From contig NZ_AVFK01000004.1 in NCBI RefSeq assembly GCF_000936425.1, positions 243,882-307,881 of the forward strand: a DNA stretch of 64,000 nucleotides, in the 5' to 3' direction. Positions 34,995 to 46,938 of this stretch are shown piece after piece. This DNA is from Skermanella aerolata KACC 11604. GTDB lineage: Bacteria; Pseudomonadota; Alphaproteobacteria; Azospirillales; Azospirillaceae. Within the stretch, counting starts at the first letter, position 1; every line of letters begins with the position of its first letter. Made by a program: the position numbers and the translations under genes. The notes beneath the pieces were generated by a model, which searched no databases, was not told where the DNA came from, and worked only from the letters and a program-made list of their open reading frames with translations.

Positions 34995-36710
34995 GTGGCG
35001 CCCATTTCTTCGGTGGTGACCACCCGGTTGATCGTGGCCTTGGCGGTCTTGTCGATCTGTCTTCTCATGGCATCGGCTGCTTGGGCCCATGCGGTCGTGC
35101 TCGAGACGAGTCCGGAAGACGGCGCTGAGCTGAGTACGGCTCCGAGGGAAATTTGGCTGCGTTTCAACGAACCTGTTGTTCCGGTTTCGGTACGTGTGCT
35201 CGACGCGTCGGGAACCGCGATAACTTCGCCGGAAGGTGTATCTCGCGAGGCGGAAACTGTCCGCGTTGCCCTGCCGGATGGCATGAAGCAAGGCGGATAC
35301 GTCATCAGCTATCGGGTGACATCGGGCGATGGTCATCCAGTGGCAGGCTCCATCGTCTTCGGGATTGGCACAACTCCGGAGGCGGAGCCGGCTGACACGG
35401 CAGCGTCCGATGGTGCCTTCTCTATTATCTCGGTCGCGGCCGTGACAATGCGAGCGCTTCATTACGGAACGTTGCTGGCCACTGCCGGCGGAGGACTTTT
35501 CATAGTCCTCGTGCTGGGGCACGGGACGGCGTCGAGCGCAAGCCTGACAACCGGCTTGTGCCTTACCGCGATAGTCGCCGGGGCCACGTCGGTACTCGGA
35601 GTCGGTCTTGCCGGGGCAACCCTGCAAGGATTTTCCGTGGACGGCCTGCTGACGGCGGAAGTCTGGCGGACCGGATTGGCGAGCTCTGTCGGCGTCGCCG
35701 CTATGGTGGCGTTTTCAGGATTGCTGTCCAGTGTCGTGGGACTGGCGCTGAAAGGCAGGGTAGGTAACGTCGCCTTGATTTGCGGAGCATTGCTGGCGGC
35801 AGCCTCGCTAGCCGCGACTGGTCATGCGGCGACGGCACCGCCCGAGTGGCTGAGCCGGCCCCTGGTATTCGTCCATGGCCTTATGGCGGCTTACTGGGTC
35901 GGCGCCTTGTGGCCGCTCGTCAAGGTCCTGCGCGAGGCGCCGGCGGATGAGGTCATCTACGCCGTGCGCCGGTTCTCAGGCATTGCGGTCATCGCTGTCA
36001 TCGTGCTGGCAGGAGCCGGCGGGGTTCTGAGCGTGCTTCAGCTCGGTGCAATGGACGCCGTGACGAACACCCCATACGGTTGGGTCTGGCTGGTCAAAAT
36101 GACGCTGGTCGCGGCTCTTCTGTCCCTTGCGGCTCTCAATCGCCAGCGCTTGAGTCCGGCACTGGTCAAGTCGACGACCAGGGATGGGGCTTCCGCGTAT
36201 CTGCTGCTGGACCGCAGCGTCCGGACCGAGATCGCAGTGGTCGCGGTCGTCGTGCTGGCGACCGCGAGTTTCGGTCTGACGCCGCCGCCTCGGGCTCTCC
36301 TGACCCAGGACGGCGCCGGAGAAAGTCGTCGCCACGATCATGATCCTGACGGAGCAAGGCCTGCAGGAGAGCGGCACGGCTATACCACGGTCGTAATGGC
36401 GGGACAGCGCATGGCGACCATCGAGATCGACCCGGCGCAACCCGGCCGCAATCGGTTCAAGGCATACCTGACAGAGCCAGGCGGTTCGGTCGTGAAACCG
36501 TTGGAGGCGCACATCGATATGGCCAATCCCGGAGCGGGTATCGAACCGATCACCCGTTCCCTGAACATCACGGCGCAAGGGACTGTCGACGGTGAAATCG
36601 ATCTGCCCATGGCCGGTCGCTGGACGTTGGCTCTCGACGTCCTGATTGACGATTTCGAGAAAGCCGTCTTCAGGACTGAACTAAACGTCCCAGAGGGTGC
36701 GGGACCATGA
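34995..36710 (+). CDS. CopC-CopD fusion copper protein (YcnJ-like)
   Basis: The 571-residue protein begins at a GTG. After a signal sequence, a CopC domain starts at HAVVLETSPEDGAELSTAP with the copper-binding N-terminal His; GDGHPVAGSIVFGIG is its second copper-site region. About eight membrane helices of a CopD domain follow (residues 145-430). A periplasmic C-terminal domain of about 130 residues begins with a His-rich segment (RRHDHDPDG). It is likely to handle or import copper for cuproenzyme assembly. It lies between the DUF1775 and PCuAC genes. Confidence 0.88.
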   Translation: MAPISSVVTTRLIVALAVLSICLLMASAAWAHAVVLETSPEDGAELSTAPREIWLRFNEPVVPVSVRVLDASGTAITSPEGVSREAETVRVALPDGMKQGGYVISYRVTSGDGHPVAGSIVFGIGTTPEAEPADTAASDGAFSIISVAAVTMRALHYGTLLATAGGGLFIVLVLGHGTASSASLTTGLCLTAIVAGATSVLGVGLAGATLQGFSVDGLLTAEVWRTGLASSVGVAAMVAFSGLLSSVVGLALKGRVGNVALICGALLAAASLAATGHAATAPPEWLSRPLVFVHGLMAAYWVGALWPLVKVLREAPADEVIYAVRRFSGIAVIAVIVLAGAGGVLSVLQLGAMDAVTNTPYGWVWLVKMTLVAALLSLAALNRQRLSPALVKSTTRDGASAYLLLDRSVRTEIAVVAVVVLATASFGLTPPPRALLTQDGAGESRRHDHDPDGARPAGERHGYTTVVMAGQRMATIEIDPAQPGRNRFKAYLTEPGGSVVKPLEAHIDMANPGAGIEPITRSLNITAQGTVDGEIDLPMAGRWTLALDVLIDDFEKAVFRTELNVPEGAGP

Positions 36711-36810
36711 AAACTCAGATGCGGTGAAGCGGCAAAACATCGATCGAGAGCGGCTACTCTCAGTTCTTCAAACAACCTGCGATAAACAATCAGCAATCGG
36801 AAACAAGGTC

Positions 36811-37305
36811 ATGAACATCAAGAATGTGGCAATCAATCTCGGCATGGCGCTTTGTCTGGCCGGATGGTCTGGAAATGCCGGGGCGCATGGTTACAAGGCA
36901 GGCTCGATCGAGGTCGAGCATCCCTGGGCGCGTTCGACCGCGCCTTCGGCACCTAGCGGCGCCGTCTACATGGTACTGAGCAACGAGGGCAAGGATGCGG
37001 ACCGTCTGATCTCCGCGTCGACCCCGATCGCTGAAAAGGCCGAACTGCATACACATATCGCCGATGATGGGATCATGCGGATGCGTCCGGTCAGCGCGGT
37101 CGAAGTCGTTCCCGGCTCACCGACGCCGTTCGCGCCGGGTGGTCTGCACGTCATGCTGCTTGGGCTTAAGCAGTCGCTGGTTAGCGGCAAGGCCTTTCCC
37201 CTGACGTTGAACTTCGAAAAGTCCGGTTCTGTTACCATTCAGGTCGAGATCCAGGGCGCTGGGGCAATGCAACCCTCCCACGGGGGCAGCGAATTGCCGA
37301 AGTGA
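36811..37305 (+). CDS. PCu(A)C periplasmic copper chaperone
   Basis: The 164-residue product starting at ATG 36811 has a signal peptide ending near GNAGAHG. The Cu(I) site H(M)x10Mx21HxM is seen in ELHTHIADDGIMRMRPV and GGLHVMLLGL. PCuAC proteins deliver copper to the CuA or CuB centres of cytochrome oxidase. An in-frame stretch back to 36697 has no start signal. It ends the copper operon. Confidence 0.88.
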   Translation: MNIKNVAINLGMALCLAGWSGNAGAHGYKAGSIEVEHPWARSTAPSAPSGAVYMVLSNEGKDADRLISASTPIAEKAELHTHIADDGIMRMRPVSAVEVVPGSPTPFAPGGLHVMLLGLKQSLVSGKAFPLTLNFEKSGSVTIQVEIQGAGAMQPSHGGSELPK

Positions 37306-37405
37306 ACCGGACCCGTTGAAGTTCAATTTGCGACGGCCGCTCTGACACCGGCCCTTCGGATGACCATCTCCGGCGGGATCACGACGGGAATTGTCATGCA
37401 CGATG

Positions 37406-37434
37406 ATTGGGGAGTCATGCAGGGACTCCCCAAT
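37406..37434 (+). terminator. Hairpin after the copper operon
   Basis: ATTGGGGAGTC (37406-37416) and its perfect inverse (37424-37434) have a seven-base loop. No T-run follows. It lies about 100 bases after the PCuAC stop. Confidence 0.45.
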
Positions 37435-37505
37435 CAATAGGAGGACGCGATCTAATAGTATCGAAGGCTTCTTCGCATACGAATTCGGCTTTGCCGGTAA
37501 AGCCG

Positions 37506-37547
37506 AAAAAGACTAAGGGCCACCCAAAGGCAGCCCTTAGTCTTTTT
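37506..37547. terminator. Bidirectional intrinsic terminator after tRNA-Lys
   Basis: AAAAAGACTAAGGGC (37506-37520) pairs perfectly with 37533-37547 around a 12-base loop. T-runs are on both strands. It lies 27 bases past the tRNA end on the minus strand. Confidence 0.8.
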
Positions 37548-37574
37548 CGTACCCCTGTTATCCAAGGGAGAATT

Positions 37575-37650
<76 letters not shown>

Positions 37651-37788
37651 TCTGTATTCCGCGCCGCGATCCGGTGTTTTGCACCAGCGCCCGGCGACGA
37701 GGGGTAGATAGCAAAGCGCTCCCGGCTTGTCGATGGCAAAAAAACGCTTTCACGACAGTTTTTTAACTGCCTCACCTCGATGGCCTTC

Positions 37789-38940
37789 TCAGAGATCTCC
37801 CGCCATCGTCCGCCGGGTGATCCGGATGTCGCGGTGGATGTAGACGGACATGACGAGGCCGAAGCCGAACAGCACGGTCAGCATGGCGGTGCCGCCGTAG
37901 GAGATCAAGGGAAGGGGGATGCCGACCACGGGGATCAGGCCCATCACCATGGCGATGTTGATGAAGACGTAGAGGAACAGGTTGGTGGAGACGCCGAGCC
38001 CCACCAGCCGGCCGAACTGGTTGCGGCAGCGGAGCGATATGACGATGCCGTAGGCGATCAGCAGGCTGTAGAGCAGCAGCAGCCCGGTGCCGCCGATCAT
38101 GCCCAGTTCCTCCGCCAGCATCGTGAAGATGAAGTCGGTCTGCTTTTCCGGAAGGAAGTTCAGGTGGCTCTGGCTCCCCATCAGGAAGCCCTTGCCGGCG
38201 ATGCCGCCGGACCCGAGCGCGATCTTGGACTGGGTGATGTGATAACCAGCGCCGAGCGGGTCGTTTTCCGGGTTCAGGAAGATCAGCACGCGGTTCTTCT
38301 GGTAGTCGTGCAGGAACTGCCACGCGACCGGGATGGACGCGGCGGCGCCGGCGAGGACGATGCCGAACTTCCACAACCGCACGCCGACCAGGAAGAAGAT
38401 GGCGCCGCCGACCATCATGACCATCAGCGCCGTGCCAAGGTCCGGCTGCTTCATCACCAGTCCGACCGGGGCCAGCACCATCAGCAGCGGCACGATCAGG
38501 AAGGTGGGCCGGCCGACCTCCTCCAGCGAGGCGCCGTGGAAGTAGCGCGCCAGCGCCAGCACGATGGCGATCTTCATGATCTCCGACGGCTGGATCTGGA
38601 TCACGCCGAGATCGATCCAGCGCTGGGCGCCCATGCCGATCTCGCCGACGATCTCGACGGCGATCAGCAGGACAAGAGCCACCGCGTAGATCGGATAGGA
38701 CAGGCGCAGCCAGATCCGCAGGTCGATCAGCCCGACCGCGACCATGACGCACAGGCCGATGCCGAACCGGGTCGCCTGCCGCGAGGCCCAGGGATCGATG
38801 CTGCCGTTGGCGGCGGAATAAAGCATTGTCCAGCCGACCGCCGCGATGGAGGTCAGCAGCAGGATCAGCTTCCAGTTGATCTGCCAGAGCTTCTCGCCCA
38901 GGCTGAGTTCCGGCTGGTGGCCGAGGTAATCGCCGCTCAT
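37789..38940 (-). CDS. rodA: Rod-shape SEDS glycosyltransferase RodA
   Basis: The 383-residue inner-membrane peptidoglycan polymerase has about ten helices. It contains SEDS hallmarks: LVMKQPDLGTALMVMMVGG, LLYSLLIAYGIV and the closing GLIPVVGIPLPLISYGG. It works with PBP2 in the elongasome. Its start overlaps the mrdA stop by 4 bases, and it is the last gene of the mre operon. Confidence 0.95.
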   Translation of the reverse strand: MSGDYLGHQPELSLGEKLWQINWKLILLLTSIAAVGWTMLYSAANGSIDPWASRQATRFGIGLCVMVAVGLIDLRIWLRLSYPIYAVALVLLIAVEIVGEIGMGAQRWIDLGVIQIQPSEIMKIAIVLALARYFHGASLEEVGRPTFLIVPLLMVLAPVGLVMKQPDLGTALMVMMVGGAIFFLVGVRLWKFGIVLAGAAASIPVAWQFLHDYQKNRVLIFLNPENDPLGAGYHITQSKIALGSGGIAGKGFLMGSQSHLNFLPEKQTDFIFTMLAEELGMIGGTGLLLLYSLLIAYGIVISLRCRNQFGRLVGLGVSTNLFLYVFINIAMVMGLIPVVGIPLPLISYGGTAMLTVLFGFGLVMSVYIHRDIRITRRTMAGDL

Positions 38941-40853
38941 CCGCCGACCTTTCGCGCAGCGCCCCGATTGACGGCAATCGCAGCCGCCGGTTCCACCACG
39001 GGTTCCGCCCGCGAGACCTGCGCCGAGCCCCGCGCGCTGTCGCGGCGCTGGACCTCCAGCAGAAGGTCGCGGGCGATGGGCGCCGCCACGGCGGAACCGC
39101 CGCCGCCATGCTCGACGATGACCGCACAGGCATAGCGCGGCGCGTTGATCGGCGCGTAGCCGACGAACAGCGCGTGATCGCGCTGACGCCAGGGCAACTG
39201 ATCGTTCTTGAGGACGCCGGTGCTGCGTTCCGCCATGGTAATGCGACGGACCTGACTGGTGCCGGTCTTGCCGCCCATCTCGAAGCCGGGTTCAGTGATG
39301 CGCATCTTGAAGGCCGTGCCGTCGCCCTGGTTCATGACGGCGTTCTGCCCGGCGAGCGTGATGTCCAGATGGGCTTTGCTGATGCCGATCGCCGGCCATG
39401 CCGTCTGTTCGCCGGCGCCGCGCTCGATCTGCCGGGTCAGGTGCGGCTTGACCGCGAAACCGCCGTTGACCAGCCGCGACTGCATCACCGCGAGCTGGAG
39501 CGGGGTCGCCAGCACATAGCCCTGGCCGATCGCGGCGATCAGCGATTCGCCCTGCGTCCAGGATTTCCCGAGGTTGGCCTGCTTCCAGTCGCGGCTGGGG
39601 ATCAGTCCGGGCCGCTCGCCGGGCAGGTCGAGTTGCAGCCGCTGTCCCAGACCGAAGCGCTTCGCCATGTCGTGGATGCGGTCGATGCCGATCCGCTTCG
39701 CCAGATCGTAGAAGAAGGTGTCGCAGGAATGCTTGAGCGCGCCGACGAAATCGACCGTGCCGTGTCCGCCCTTCTTCCAGCAATGGAAGCGGTGGTCACC
39801 AAGATCCATGTGGCCGGGGCAGAACACGCTATGCCGGGGGCCGACGATCCCGCTGTCCAAGGCGGCCAGCGCCACCATCATCTTGAACGTGGAGCCCGGC
39901 GCGTACTGGCCGGCCACGGCCTTGTTCGACAGCGGCGTGGTCGGATCGGACAGCAGTTCCTCCCACGTCTCCGCGTTGATGCCTGTCGTGAACAGGTTGG
40001 CGTCGTAGCTGGGGTGGGAGGCCATCGAGTAGATGCCGCCGGTATGGACGTCCATCACGACGGCGGCGGCGCTCTTCTCGGCGTTCAGCCGGTCCTGGGT
40101 GTATTGCTGCAACCCGATATCGATCGTCATCGTGATGTCGCGGCCAGGCTGGCCCTCGTCCCGTGACAGTTCGCGGATGACGCGGCCGACCGAGTTGACC
40201 TCGAGCTGGCTGGTGCCGGCGACGCCGCGCAGGCTGGCATCGTGGAACTTCTCGACGCCGGCCTTGCCGATGCGGAAGCCCGGCAACGTCAGCACTGGGT
40301 CGCCGTTCAGTTCCGATTCCGAAACGACCCCGACATAGCCGAGCAGGTGGGCCGTCGCGGCCTCGTAGGGATAGTTCCTCAGTTCGCCGACGTCGATCGA
40401 CACGCCGGGCAGGTCGGGGGCGTTGACCTCGATCATGGTGACCTGTTCCCAGGTCAGGTTCTCCTTGACCGTGACCGGGACGAAGGCGCGCTTTCGCTGG
40501 ATCTCGCGGGTGATACGGCGGTAATCGGTGTCGGTCAGCGGGACGATTTCGGAAATCAGGTTCAGCATGCGGTCGATCTTGCGCGCCTGCTCGGACACGA
40601 TCACGACGCGGAAGTTCTGCTGGTTGACCGCCAGCGGAACGCCGAACCGGTCGAGGATCTGCCCGCGCGAGGGGGTCAGCAACCGCATGTTGATGCGGTT
40701 CTCCTCCGCCAGCATGGTGTAGCGGTCGGACTGCAGGACCTGGAGATAATACATGCGGCCGACCAGGGTCGATATCAGGCCGGCCTGGATGCCGCCCAGC
40801 ATCAGCGCCCGTCGGGTCAGGCTGCGGTATCGGTCGGTATCGCGCTCCACCAT
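38937..40853 (-). CDS. mrdA: Penicillin-binding protein 2 (elongasome transpeptidase)
   Basis: The 638-residue class B PBP has one N-terminal membrane anchor (about residues 18-38). The pedestal domain begins TPSRGQILDRFGVPLAVN. In the transpeptidase domain the SxxK motif is in APGSTFKMM, the SxN counterpart is KHSCDTFFYDL and the KTG motif is in GGKTGTSQV. A Pro/Ala-rich tail ends the protein. It cross-links peptidoglycan together with RodA. Confidence 0.95.
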   Translation of the reverse strand: MVERDTDRYRSLTRRALMLGGIQAGLISTLVGRMYYLQVLQSDRYTMLAEENRINMRLLTPSRGQILDRFGVPLAVNQQNFRVVIVSEQARKIDRMLNLISEIVPLTDTDYRRITREIQRKRAFVPVTVKENLTWEQVTMIEVNAPDLPGVSIDVGELRNYPYEAATAHLLGYVGVVSESELNGDPVLTLPGFRIGKAGVEKFHDASLRGVAGTSQLEVNSVGRVIRELSRDEGQPGRDITMTIDIGLQQYTQDRLNAEKSAAAVVMDVHTGGIYSMASHPSYDANLFTTGINAETWEELLSDPTTPLSNKAVAGQYAPGSTFKMMVALAALDSGIVGPRHSVFCPGHMDLGDHRFHCWKKGGHGTVDFVGALKHSCDTFFYDLAKRIGIDRIHDMAKRFGLGQRLQLDLPGERPGLIPSRDWKQANLGKSWTQGESLIAAIGQGYVLATPLQLAVMQSRLVNGGFAVKPHLTRQIERGAGEQTAWPAIGISKAHLDITLAGQNAVMNQGDGTAFKMRITEPGFEMGGKTGTSQVRRITMAERSTGVLKNDQLPWRQRDHALFVGYAPINAPRYACAVIVEHGGGGSAVAAPIARDLLLEVQRRDSARGSAQVSRAEPVVEPAAAIAVNRGAARKVGG

Positions 40854-40869
40854 GGCGCAGGGTTTCCGG

Positions 40870-41382
40870 TCAGTGCTGGAGGAACGCCCGGTGGATGCGC
40901 ATAAACATCCAGCCGAACGGGGGAAACAGGACCACGGTCATCAGCGCCTGCATCAGGGCCGGGTCGGGCGACAGCAGGCGCAGGTTGAGGATCGAATAGG
41001 CAAGCCACCCGACGAAGCCGGCGCCGAACGCGATCAGCGCGAAGCCGAACCAAAGCATCGCGAAGGACGTGCCCAGGAAGAAGCGCCGCTGGGTCAGCAC
41101 GCCCCAGTAGACCAGTACGTAGATCAGCGGCGTCATGCCGAGCGGCGTGCCGCTCAGCAGGTCCTGCAACAGGCCGAGACCGAAGGCGAGGCTGGGCCGC
41201 AGCAGGTCGGGCCGGTGGATCACCCAATAATAAAGCGCCATCAGCGGCAGGGCAGGGGCTATCGCGGCGTAGCCCGGCAGGTGCAACGGCGCCATGCCGA
41301 TCAGCATCAGCGCCACCGTCACCGCCAGCGGTGCGATGTTGCGTCCGGCCTGATCGATCTTGCCCCAGAACCCGCCCGTCAT
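40870..41382 (-). CDS. mreD: Rod-shape protein MreD
   Basis: The 170-residue membrane protein has five predicted helices. LAFGLGLLQDLLSGTPLGM is the conserved MreD loop, and FPPFGWMFMRIHRAFLQH ends it. It links MreC to the RodA-PBP2 complex. It lies between mreC and mrdA at the usual place. Confidence 0.92.
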   Translation of the reverse strand: MTGGFWGKIDQAGRNIAPLAVTVALMLIGMAPLHLPGYAAIAPALPLMALYYWVIHRPDLLRPSLAFGLGLLQDLLSGTPLGMTPLIYVLVYWGVLTQRRFFLGTSFAMLWFGFALIAFGAGFVGWLAYSILNLRLLSPDPALMQALMTVVLFPPFGWMFMRIHRAFLQH

Positions 41383-41416
41383 GGAAAACGCTCAGTCAAT
41401 GTCCCTGTGTATTCGC

Positions 41417-42301
41417 TCACTGAAGGCCGCCGGCGCCGATAGCGGGATCGTTGGCGCCAAGGCCGCCGGGCAGCCCGAAATTGACGAGTTGGAGATGTTC
41501 GACGCGCCCCAGATCCACGTAAGGCTGAACCCTGACCGAGTTGTCGCTGACGCTCGCCACCAGCCCGATCGGCAATCCCGGCGGGAACATGCTGCCATGA
41601 CCCGACGTGACGATCCGGTCGCCGACCGCGAGCGAGACATCGCCGGGCAGGTAGAGCAGCTTCGGCTGGCCGGAGTTGTCGCCGGCCATCACGGCGCGCT
41701 GGCGCGACGGTTCGATGACTACCGGAATGCGGGAGTTCAGGTCGGTGACCAGCAGCACGCGTGACGACCATTCGCCGACCTGCACGACCCGCCCCATCAG
41801 CCCTTGTCCGGCGACCGCCGCCTGACCGGGCCGCACGCCGTCGCGATGACCGGCCGTGGTAACGACGGTGCGGACGAAAGCGCCGCCGGGATCGGCCACG
41901 ACCCTGGCCGTGATGTAGGAGGACGCGAGTTCCGGCTTGTAGTTGAGCAGGCTGCGCAGGCTGCGGTTCTCGGCGTCAAGGCGTTGCGCCGCCTGCTGCC
42001 AGCGGAGCAGCGAGGCGTTCTCGTTCCGCAGGCGCTCGTTTTCGCCGTGCAGGTTGATGACGTCGTGGACGCTCTCGACGAACCGGGCCGCCGTCGCCGC
42101 GGGGCGGGAGATCGCCTCCAGGATAGGCGTGAAGGCGTCGGTCACGCGGTTGCGCATGCCTTCGACCAGCACCGTGTCGATCTTGCCGACCATCATCAGG
42201 GCGATGGCGGCTAGTACGAGCAGAAGAAACGAGAATCGCTGGGCCAGCGCGCGTAGGGGAGCGGCAAGACGAACCACGGAGCCGGTGGTACGTGACTTCA
42301 C
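41417..42301 (-). CDS. mreC: Rod-shape protein MreC
   Basis: The 294-residue protein has a short cytoplasmic N-terminus, one membrane helix (FSFLLLVLAAIALMMVG), a coiled coil with NLHGENERLRNENASLLRWQ and the two beta domains (VRTVVTTAGHRDGVRPGQ, VNFGLPGGLG). MreC activates PBP2. It follows mreB by 150 bases. Confidence 0.94.
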   Translation of the reverse strand: MKSRTTGSVVRLAAPLRALAQRFSFLLLVLAAIALMMVGKIDTVLVEGMRNRVTDAFTPILEAISRPAATAARFVESVHDVINLHGENERLRNENASLLRWQQAAQRLDAENRSLRSLLNYKPELASSYITARVVADPGGAFVRTVVTTAGHRDGVRPGQAAVAGQGLMGRVVQVGEWSSRVLLVTDLNSRIPVVIEPSRQRAVMAGDNSGQPKLLYLPGDVSLAVGDRIVTSGHGSMFPPGLPIGLVASVSDNSVRVQPYVDLGRVEHLQLVNFGLPGGLGANDPAIGAGGLQ

Positions 42302-42451
42302 TGGACCTTCCCTATGCTAAGAATGCCGGTCCCAGGCCGATCCCGGACCTGTGGCGCACCAAGCGATACGCCGGACCATGGAAGGACCGGAGACCGCGAG
42401 CTTCATGTGCCGTCACTCCCAATAAGGGGGTGGCGGCTCGCTATATGGATA

Positions 42452-43549
<1,098 letters not shown>

Positions 43550-43583
43550 TCAGGGGCGAACCGCCGCTTGGGGTAATCTGGAT

Positions 43584-43605
43584 GGCGGATCATAGACGAT
43601 CCGCC
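43584..43605. terminator. Inverted repeat between leuA and mreB
   Basis: GGCGGATC-N6-GATCCGCC is perfect and lies about 33 bases after the leuA stop. A T-run (CCCTTTT) is present only on the plus strand, where no gene reads, so its role as a leuA terminator is uncertain. Confidence 0.35.
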
Positions 43606-43637
43606 GCCCTTTTCCATAGAGCAACGCCGTAAATCAC

Positions 43638-45218
<1,581 letters not shown>

Positions 45219-45362
45219 GGAACCTGTTCCTTCTGAGCTTCCCGGTGTCCGCGGCCCCGAGGGACCTGCAGGCGAACGATACCGGAATTATCGATGCGAC
45301 CGTGACGAATGGCGCTGAGCGCCATGATCCCCCTGAACACCTGTCAAACGAGACGGCGGCGC

Positions 45363-45422
45363 TCAGGGGCGCATAAGTCGCAGAAGGAGAGCCCCATGCA
45401 GCCCACGGGCAGACAGCAGCAC
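45363..45422 (-). CDS. Candidate leucine leader peptide upstream of leuA
   Basis: From a GTG at 45422 with GGTGAG six bases before it, the frame reads MLLSARGLHGALLLRLMRP: 7 Leu in 19 residues. A longer in-frame ATG is at 45497. Its stop codon lies inside GGCGCTCAG (plus strand, about 45359-45367), which can pair with CTGAGCGCC near 45315-45323. That second segment can instead form a local hairpin (ATGGCGC-TGA-GCGCCAT, 45309-45325). Such mutually exclusive pairing is typical of attenuation. There is no T-run, so control could be Rho-dependent or translational. Confidence 0.4.
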   Translation of the reverse strand: MLLSARGLHGALLLRLMRP

Positions 45423-46215
45423 GTCGGACTCACCGGCGAAGCGCCGCACGCGCACATCACCACGGCTCCCACGGGGGGCCTTCGTGAAGTCGGTCATGCG
45501 AAACTGCGTTTTCACCAATGTCTGCCTTCGGTCAATCGACCGTCGACCAGGGAAGGTCGGGAGGTCGGCTGCTGGTGCCAGGATGGCGCCTTATGGTTAA
45601 GTCTTCGTTAAAGCTCGTGCCGCCAAGCCACGTCGAGCATCGCTGCTCAAACCTTATGACGGGACGCTATCTCTAATTCAAACGCGGGGTTCCCCGCAAC
45701 CGTTTTCCATAGCCAAGCTGGTAGTCCGACCTGAATCTTCATCCGGCGGCGCGGGCCGGACAAGGCTGTGACATAAATGGGGCGCAAAGACGCCAGTTTA
45801 TGACGTTGGGGGTAGGAAATTGTTTCTTAAAGATAGGTCGCGTTGCGCTTCGCCAAGGCCATATCATAATCAAGGATGCGGCGATCCTCAGATCAGCCGT
45901 GAACCGATACATTGTTAACTGTCGTCGCGATCGAATGTCACATGGTCCCAAAAGATAAATTCGGGAAGTACGATTTATCGAAGTCTGTGGGAACAAAGAG
46001 GGCGTTTAAGGTTTTATGTCCCGGAGGTCCGTCTGCTGGTTCGCGTTTCGCGTCCAGCCGTAAGCTCCGGGATGGTGGCTCATCCAAGCAGATCGGGTTC
46101 GCCACCGTCAAGGTGGTTCAAGCTCGGTCAGGAAGTGGTCAAATGGTATTGCGCTCAACCATCTCATGCGTAAGTAACAGGGCGAAGAGCGAAATGTCCG
46201 GGGAGGCCGTCAAAA
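45423..46215. other. Long intergenic region between leuA leader and the sigma gene
   Basis: Nearly 800 bases lie here without a supported gene. It is AT-richer around 45750-46010, the probable promoter zone of both the leuA leader (minus) and the sigma factor (plus). A TTGACC at about 45531-45536 (minus strand) could be a -35 for the leader. Two open frames (45739-45996 minus, 45912-46223 plus) overlap each other and look non-coding. Confidence 0.4.
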
Positions 46216-46866
46216 ATGTCTGAAAACACGCTCGACCGGTTGGAACAGGAAATCCCGGCTCTGCGCCGTTTCGCGCGAGCATTGGTAGGTCATCCCGAGC
46301 GGGCTGACGATCTCGTACAGGACACTCTGGAACGGGCGTTGACGCGTCTGGACAGTTACACGCCCGGTACCAACATGCGTGCTTGGCTATTCACGATCCT
46401 GCGCAACGCGCACATCAACGAACTGCGCCGCGCCCGCACCACGGCGACGCCGGACGAGACGCTGGAGGCCCTGAGCCCGCCGGCGCCTGCCGCACAGGAG
46501 CACGGCCTTGCAGTGCGTGACCTTGAGCGCGCCCTTGCCCGCCTGACTCCCGAGATGCGTGAAGTGCTTCTGCTGATCGGCCTCGAGGGCATGAGCTACG
46601 AGGAAGCCGCCGATGTGCTCGGCGCCAAGGTCGGCACCGTCAAGTCCCGTCTCTGCCGTGGCCGCGAGGCGCTCCGCCGCCTGATGGACGGCGAAGTGGG
46701 CGAGGACGGCATCACCCGCCTGCCGGGCCGTCCGCTGACCCCGGCCACCAGCCGCGAGATGGCCGCCGTCGTGCTGGCCTTCCAGCGCTCCGCCGCAGCC
46801 GCCGCGCGGACGGTCCATGCCGGCGCCGAAGTGGTCGACTTCACGGAACGCCGCACCGGGACGTAA
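46216..46866 (+). CDS. ECF sigma factor, RpoE/sigma-70 family
   Basis: The 216-residue protein has region 2 (LVQDTLERALTRLDSY, NMRAWLFTILRNAHINELRR) and region 4 (LTPEMREVLLLIGLEGMSY, GTVKSRLCRGREALRRLM) and a C-terminal extension of about 50 residues. It directs RNA polymerase to a specific promoter set. The WLFTILRNAHINELRR form differs from the general stress sigma EcfG. No anti-sigma gene is adjacent, so control must come from elsewhere or from the C-terminal tail. Confidence 0.87.
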   Translation: MSENTLDRLEQEIPALRRFARALVGHPERADDLVQDTLERALTRLDSYTPGTNMRAWLFTILRNAHINELRRARTTATPDETLEALSPPAPAAQEHGLAVRDLERALARLTPEMREVLLLIGLEGMSYEEAADVLGAKVGTVKSRLCRGREALRRLMDGEVGEDGITRLPGRPLTPATSREMAAVVLAFQRSAAAAARTVHAGAEVVDFTERRTGT

Positions 46867-46888
46867 GTCCCGTTGCGGGTTTGAACAG

Positions 46889-46924
46889 AAAAAGGCCGCT
46901 GCCCGAAAGGGCAGCGGCCTTTTT
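46889..46924. terminator. Bidirectional intrinsic terminator
   Basis: AAAAAGGCCGCTGCCC pairs perfectly with GGGCAGCGGCCTTTTT around a GAAA tetraloop. It lies 23 bases after the sigma gene and faces ilvC. Confidence 0.87.
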
Positions 46925-46938
46925 CTTTATCTTTTTTC

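Noticed and set aside
43584..43605. Strong intrinsic terminator for leuA
   Set aside because: The stem is perfect, but the T-run is on the plus strand where nothing is transcribed; kept only as a weak feature.
45739..45996. 85-codon frame on the minus strand in the leuA-sigma gap
   Set aside because: AT-rich region, no ribosome site seen, overlaps another doubtful frame.
45912..46223. 103-codon frame before the sigma gene
   Set aside because: It needs a TTG start, overlaps an opposing frame and does not resemble NepR or an anti-sigma factor.
46216..46866. Assignment of the sigma gene as the general stress sigma EcfG
   Set aside because: Its region 2 reads WLFTILRNAHINELRR rather than the EcfG-type DSWMFRIMQN pattern, and no phyR or nepR gene is adjacent.
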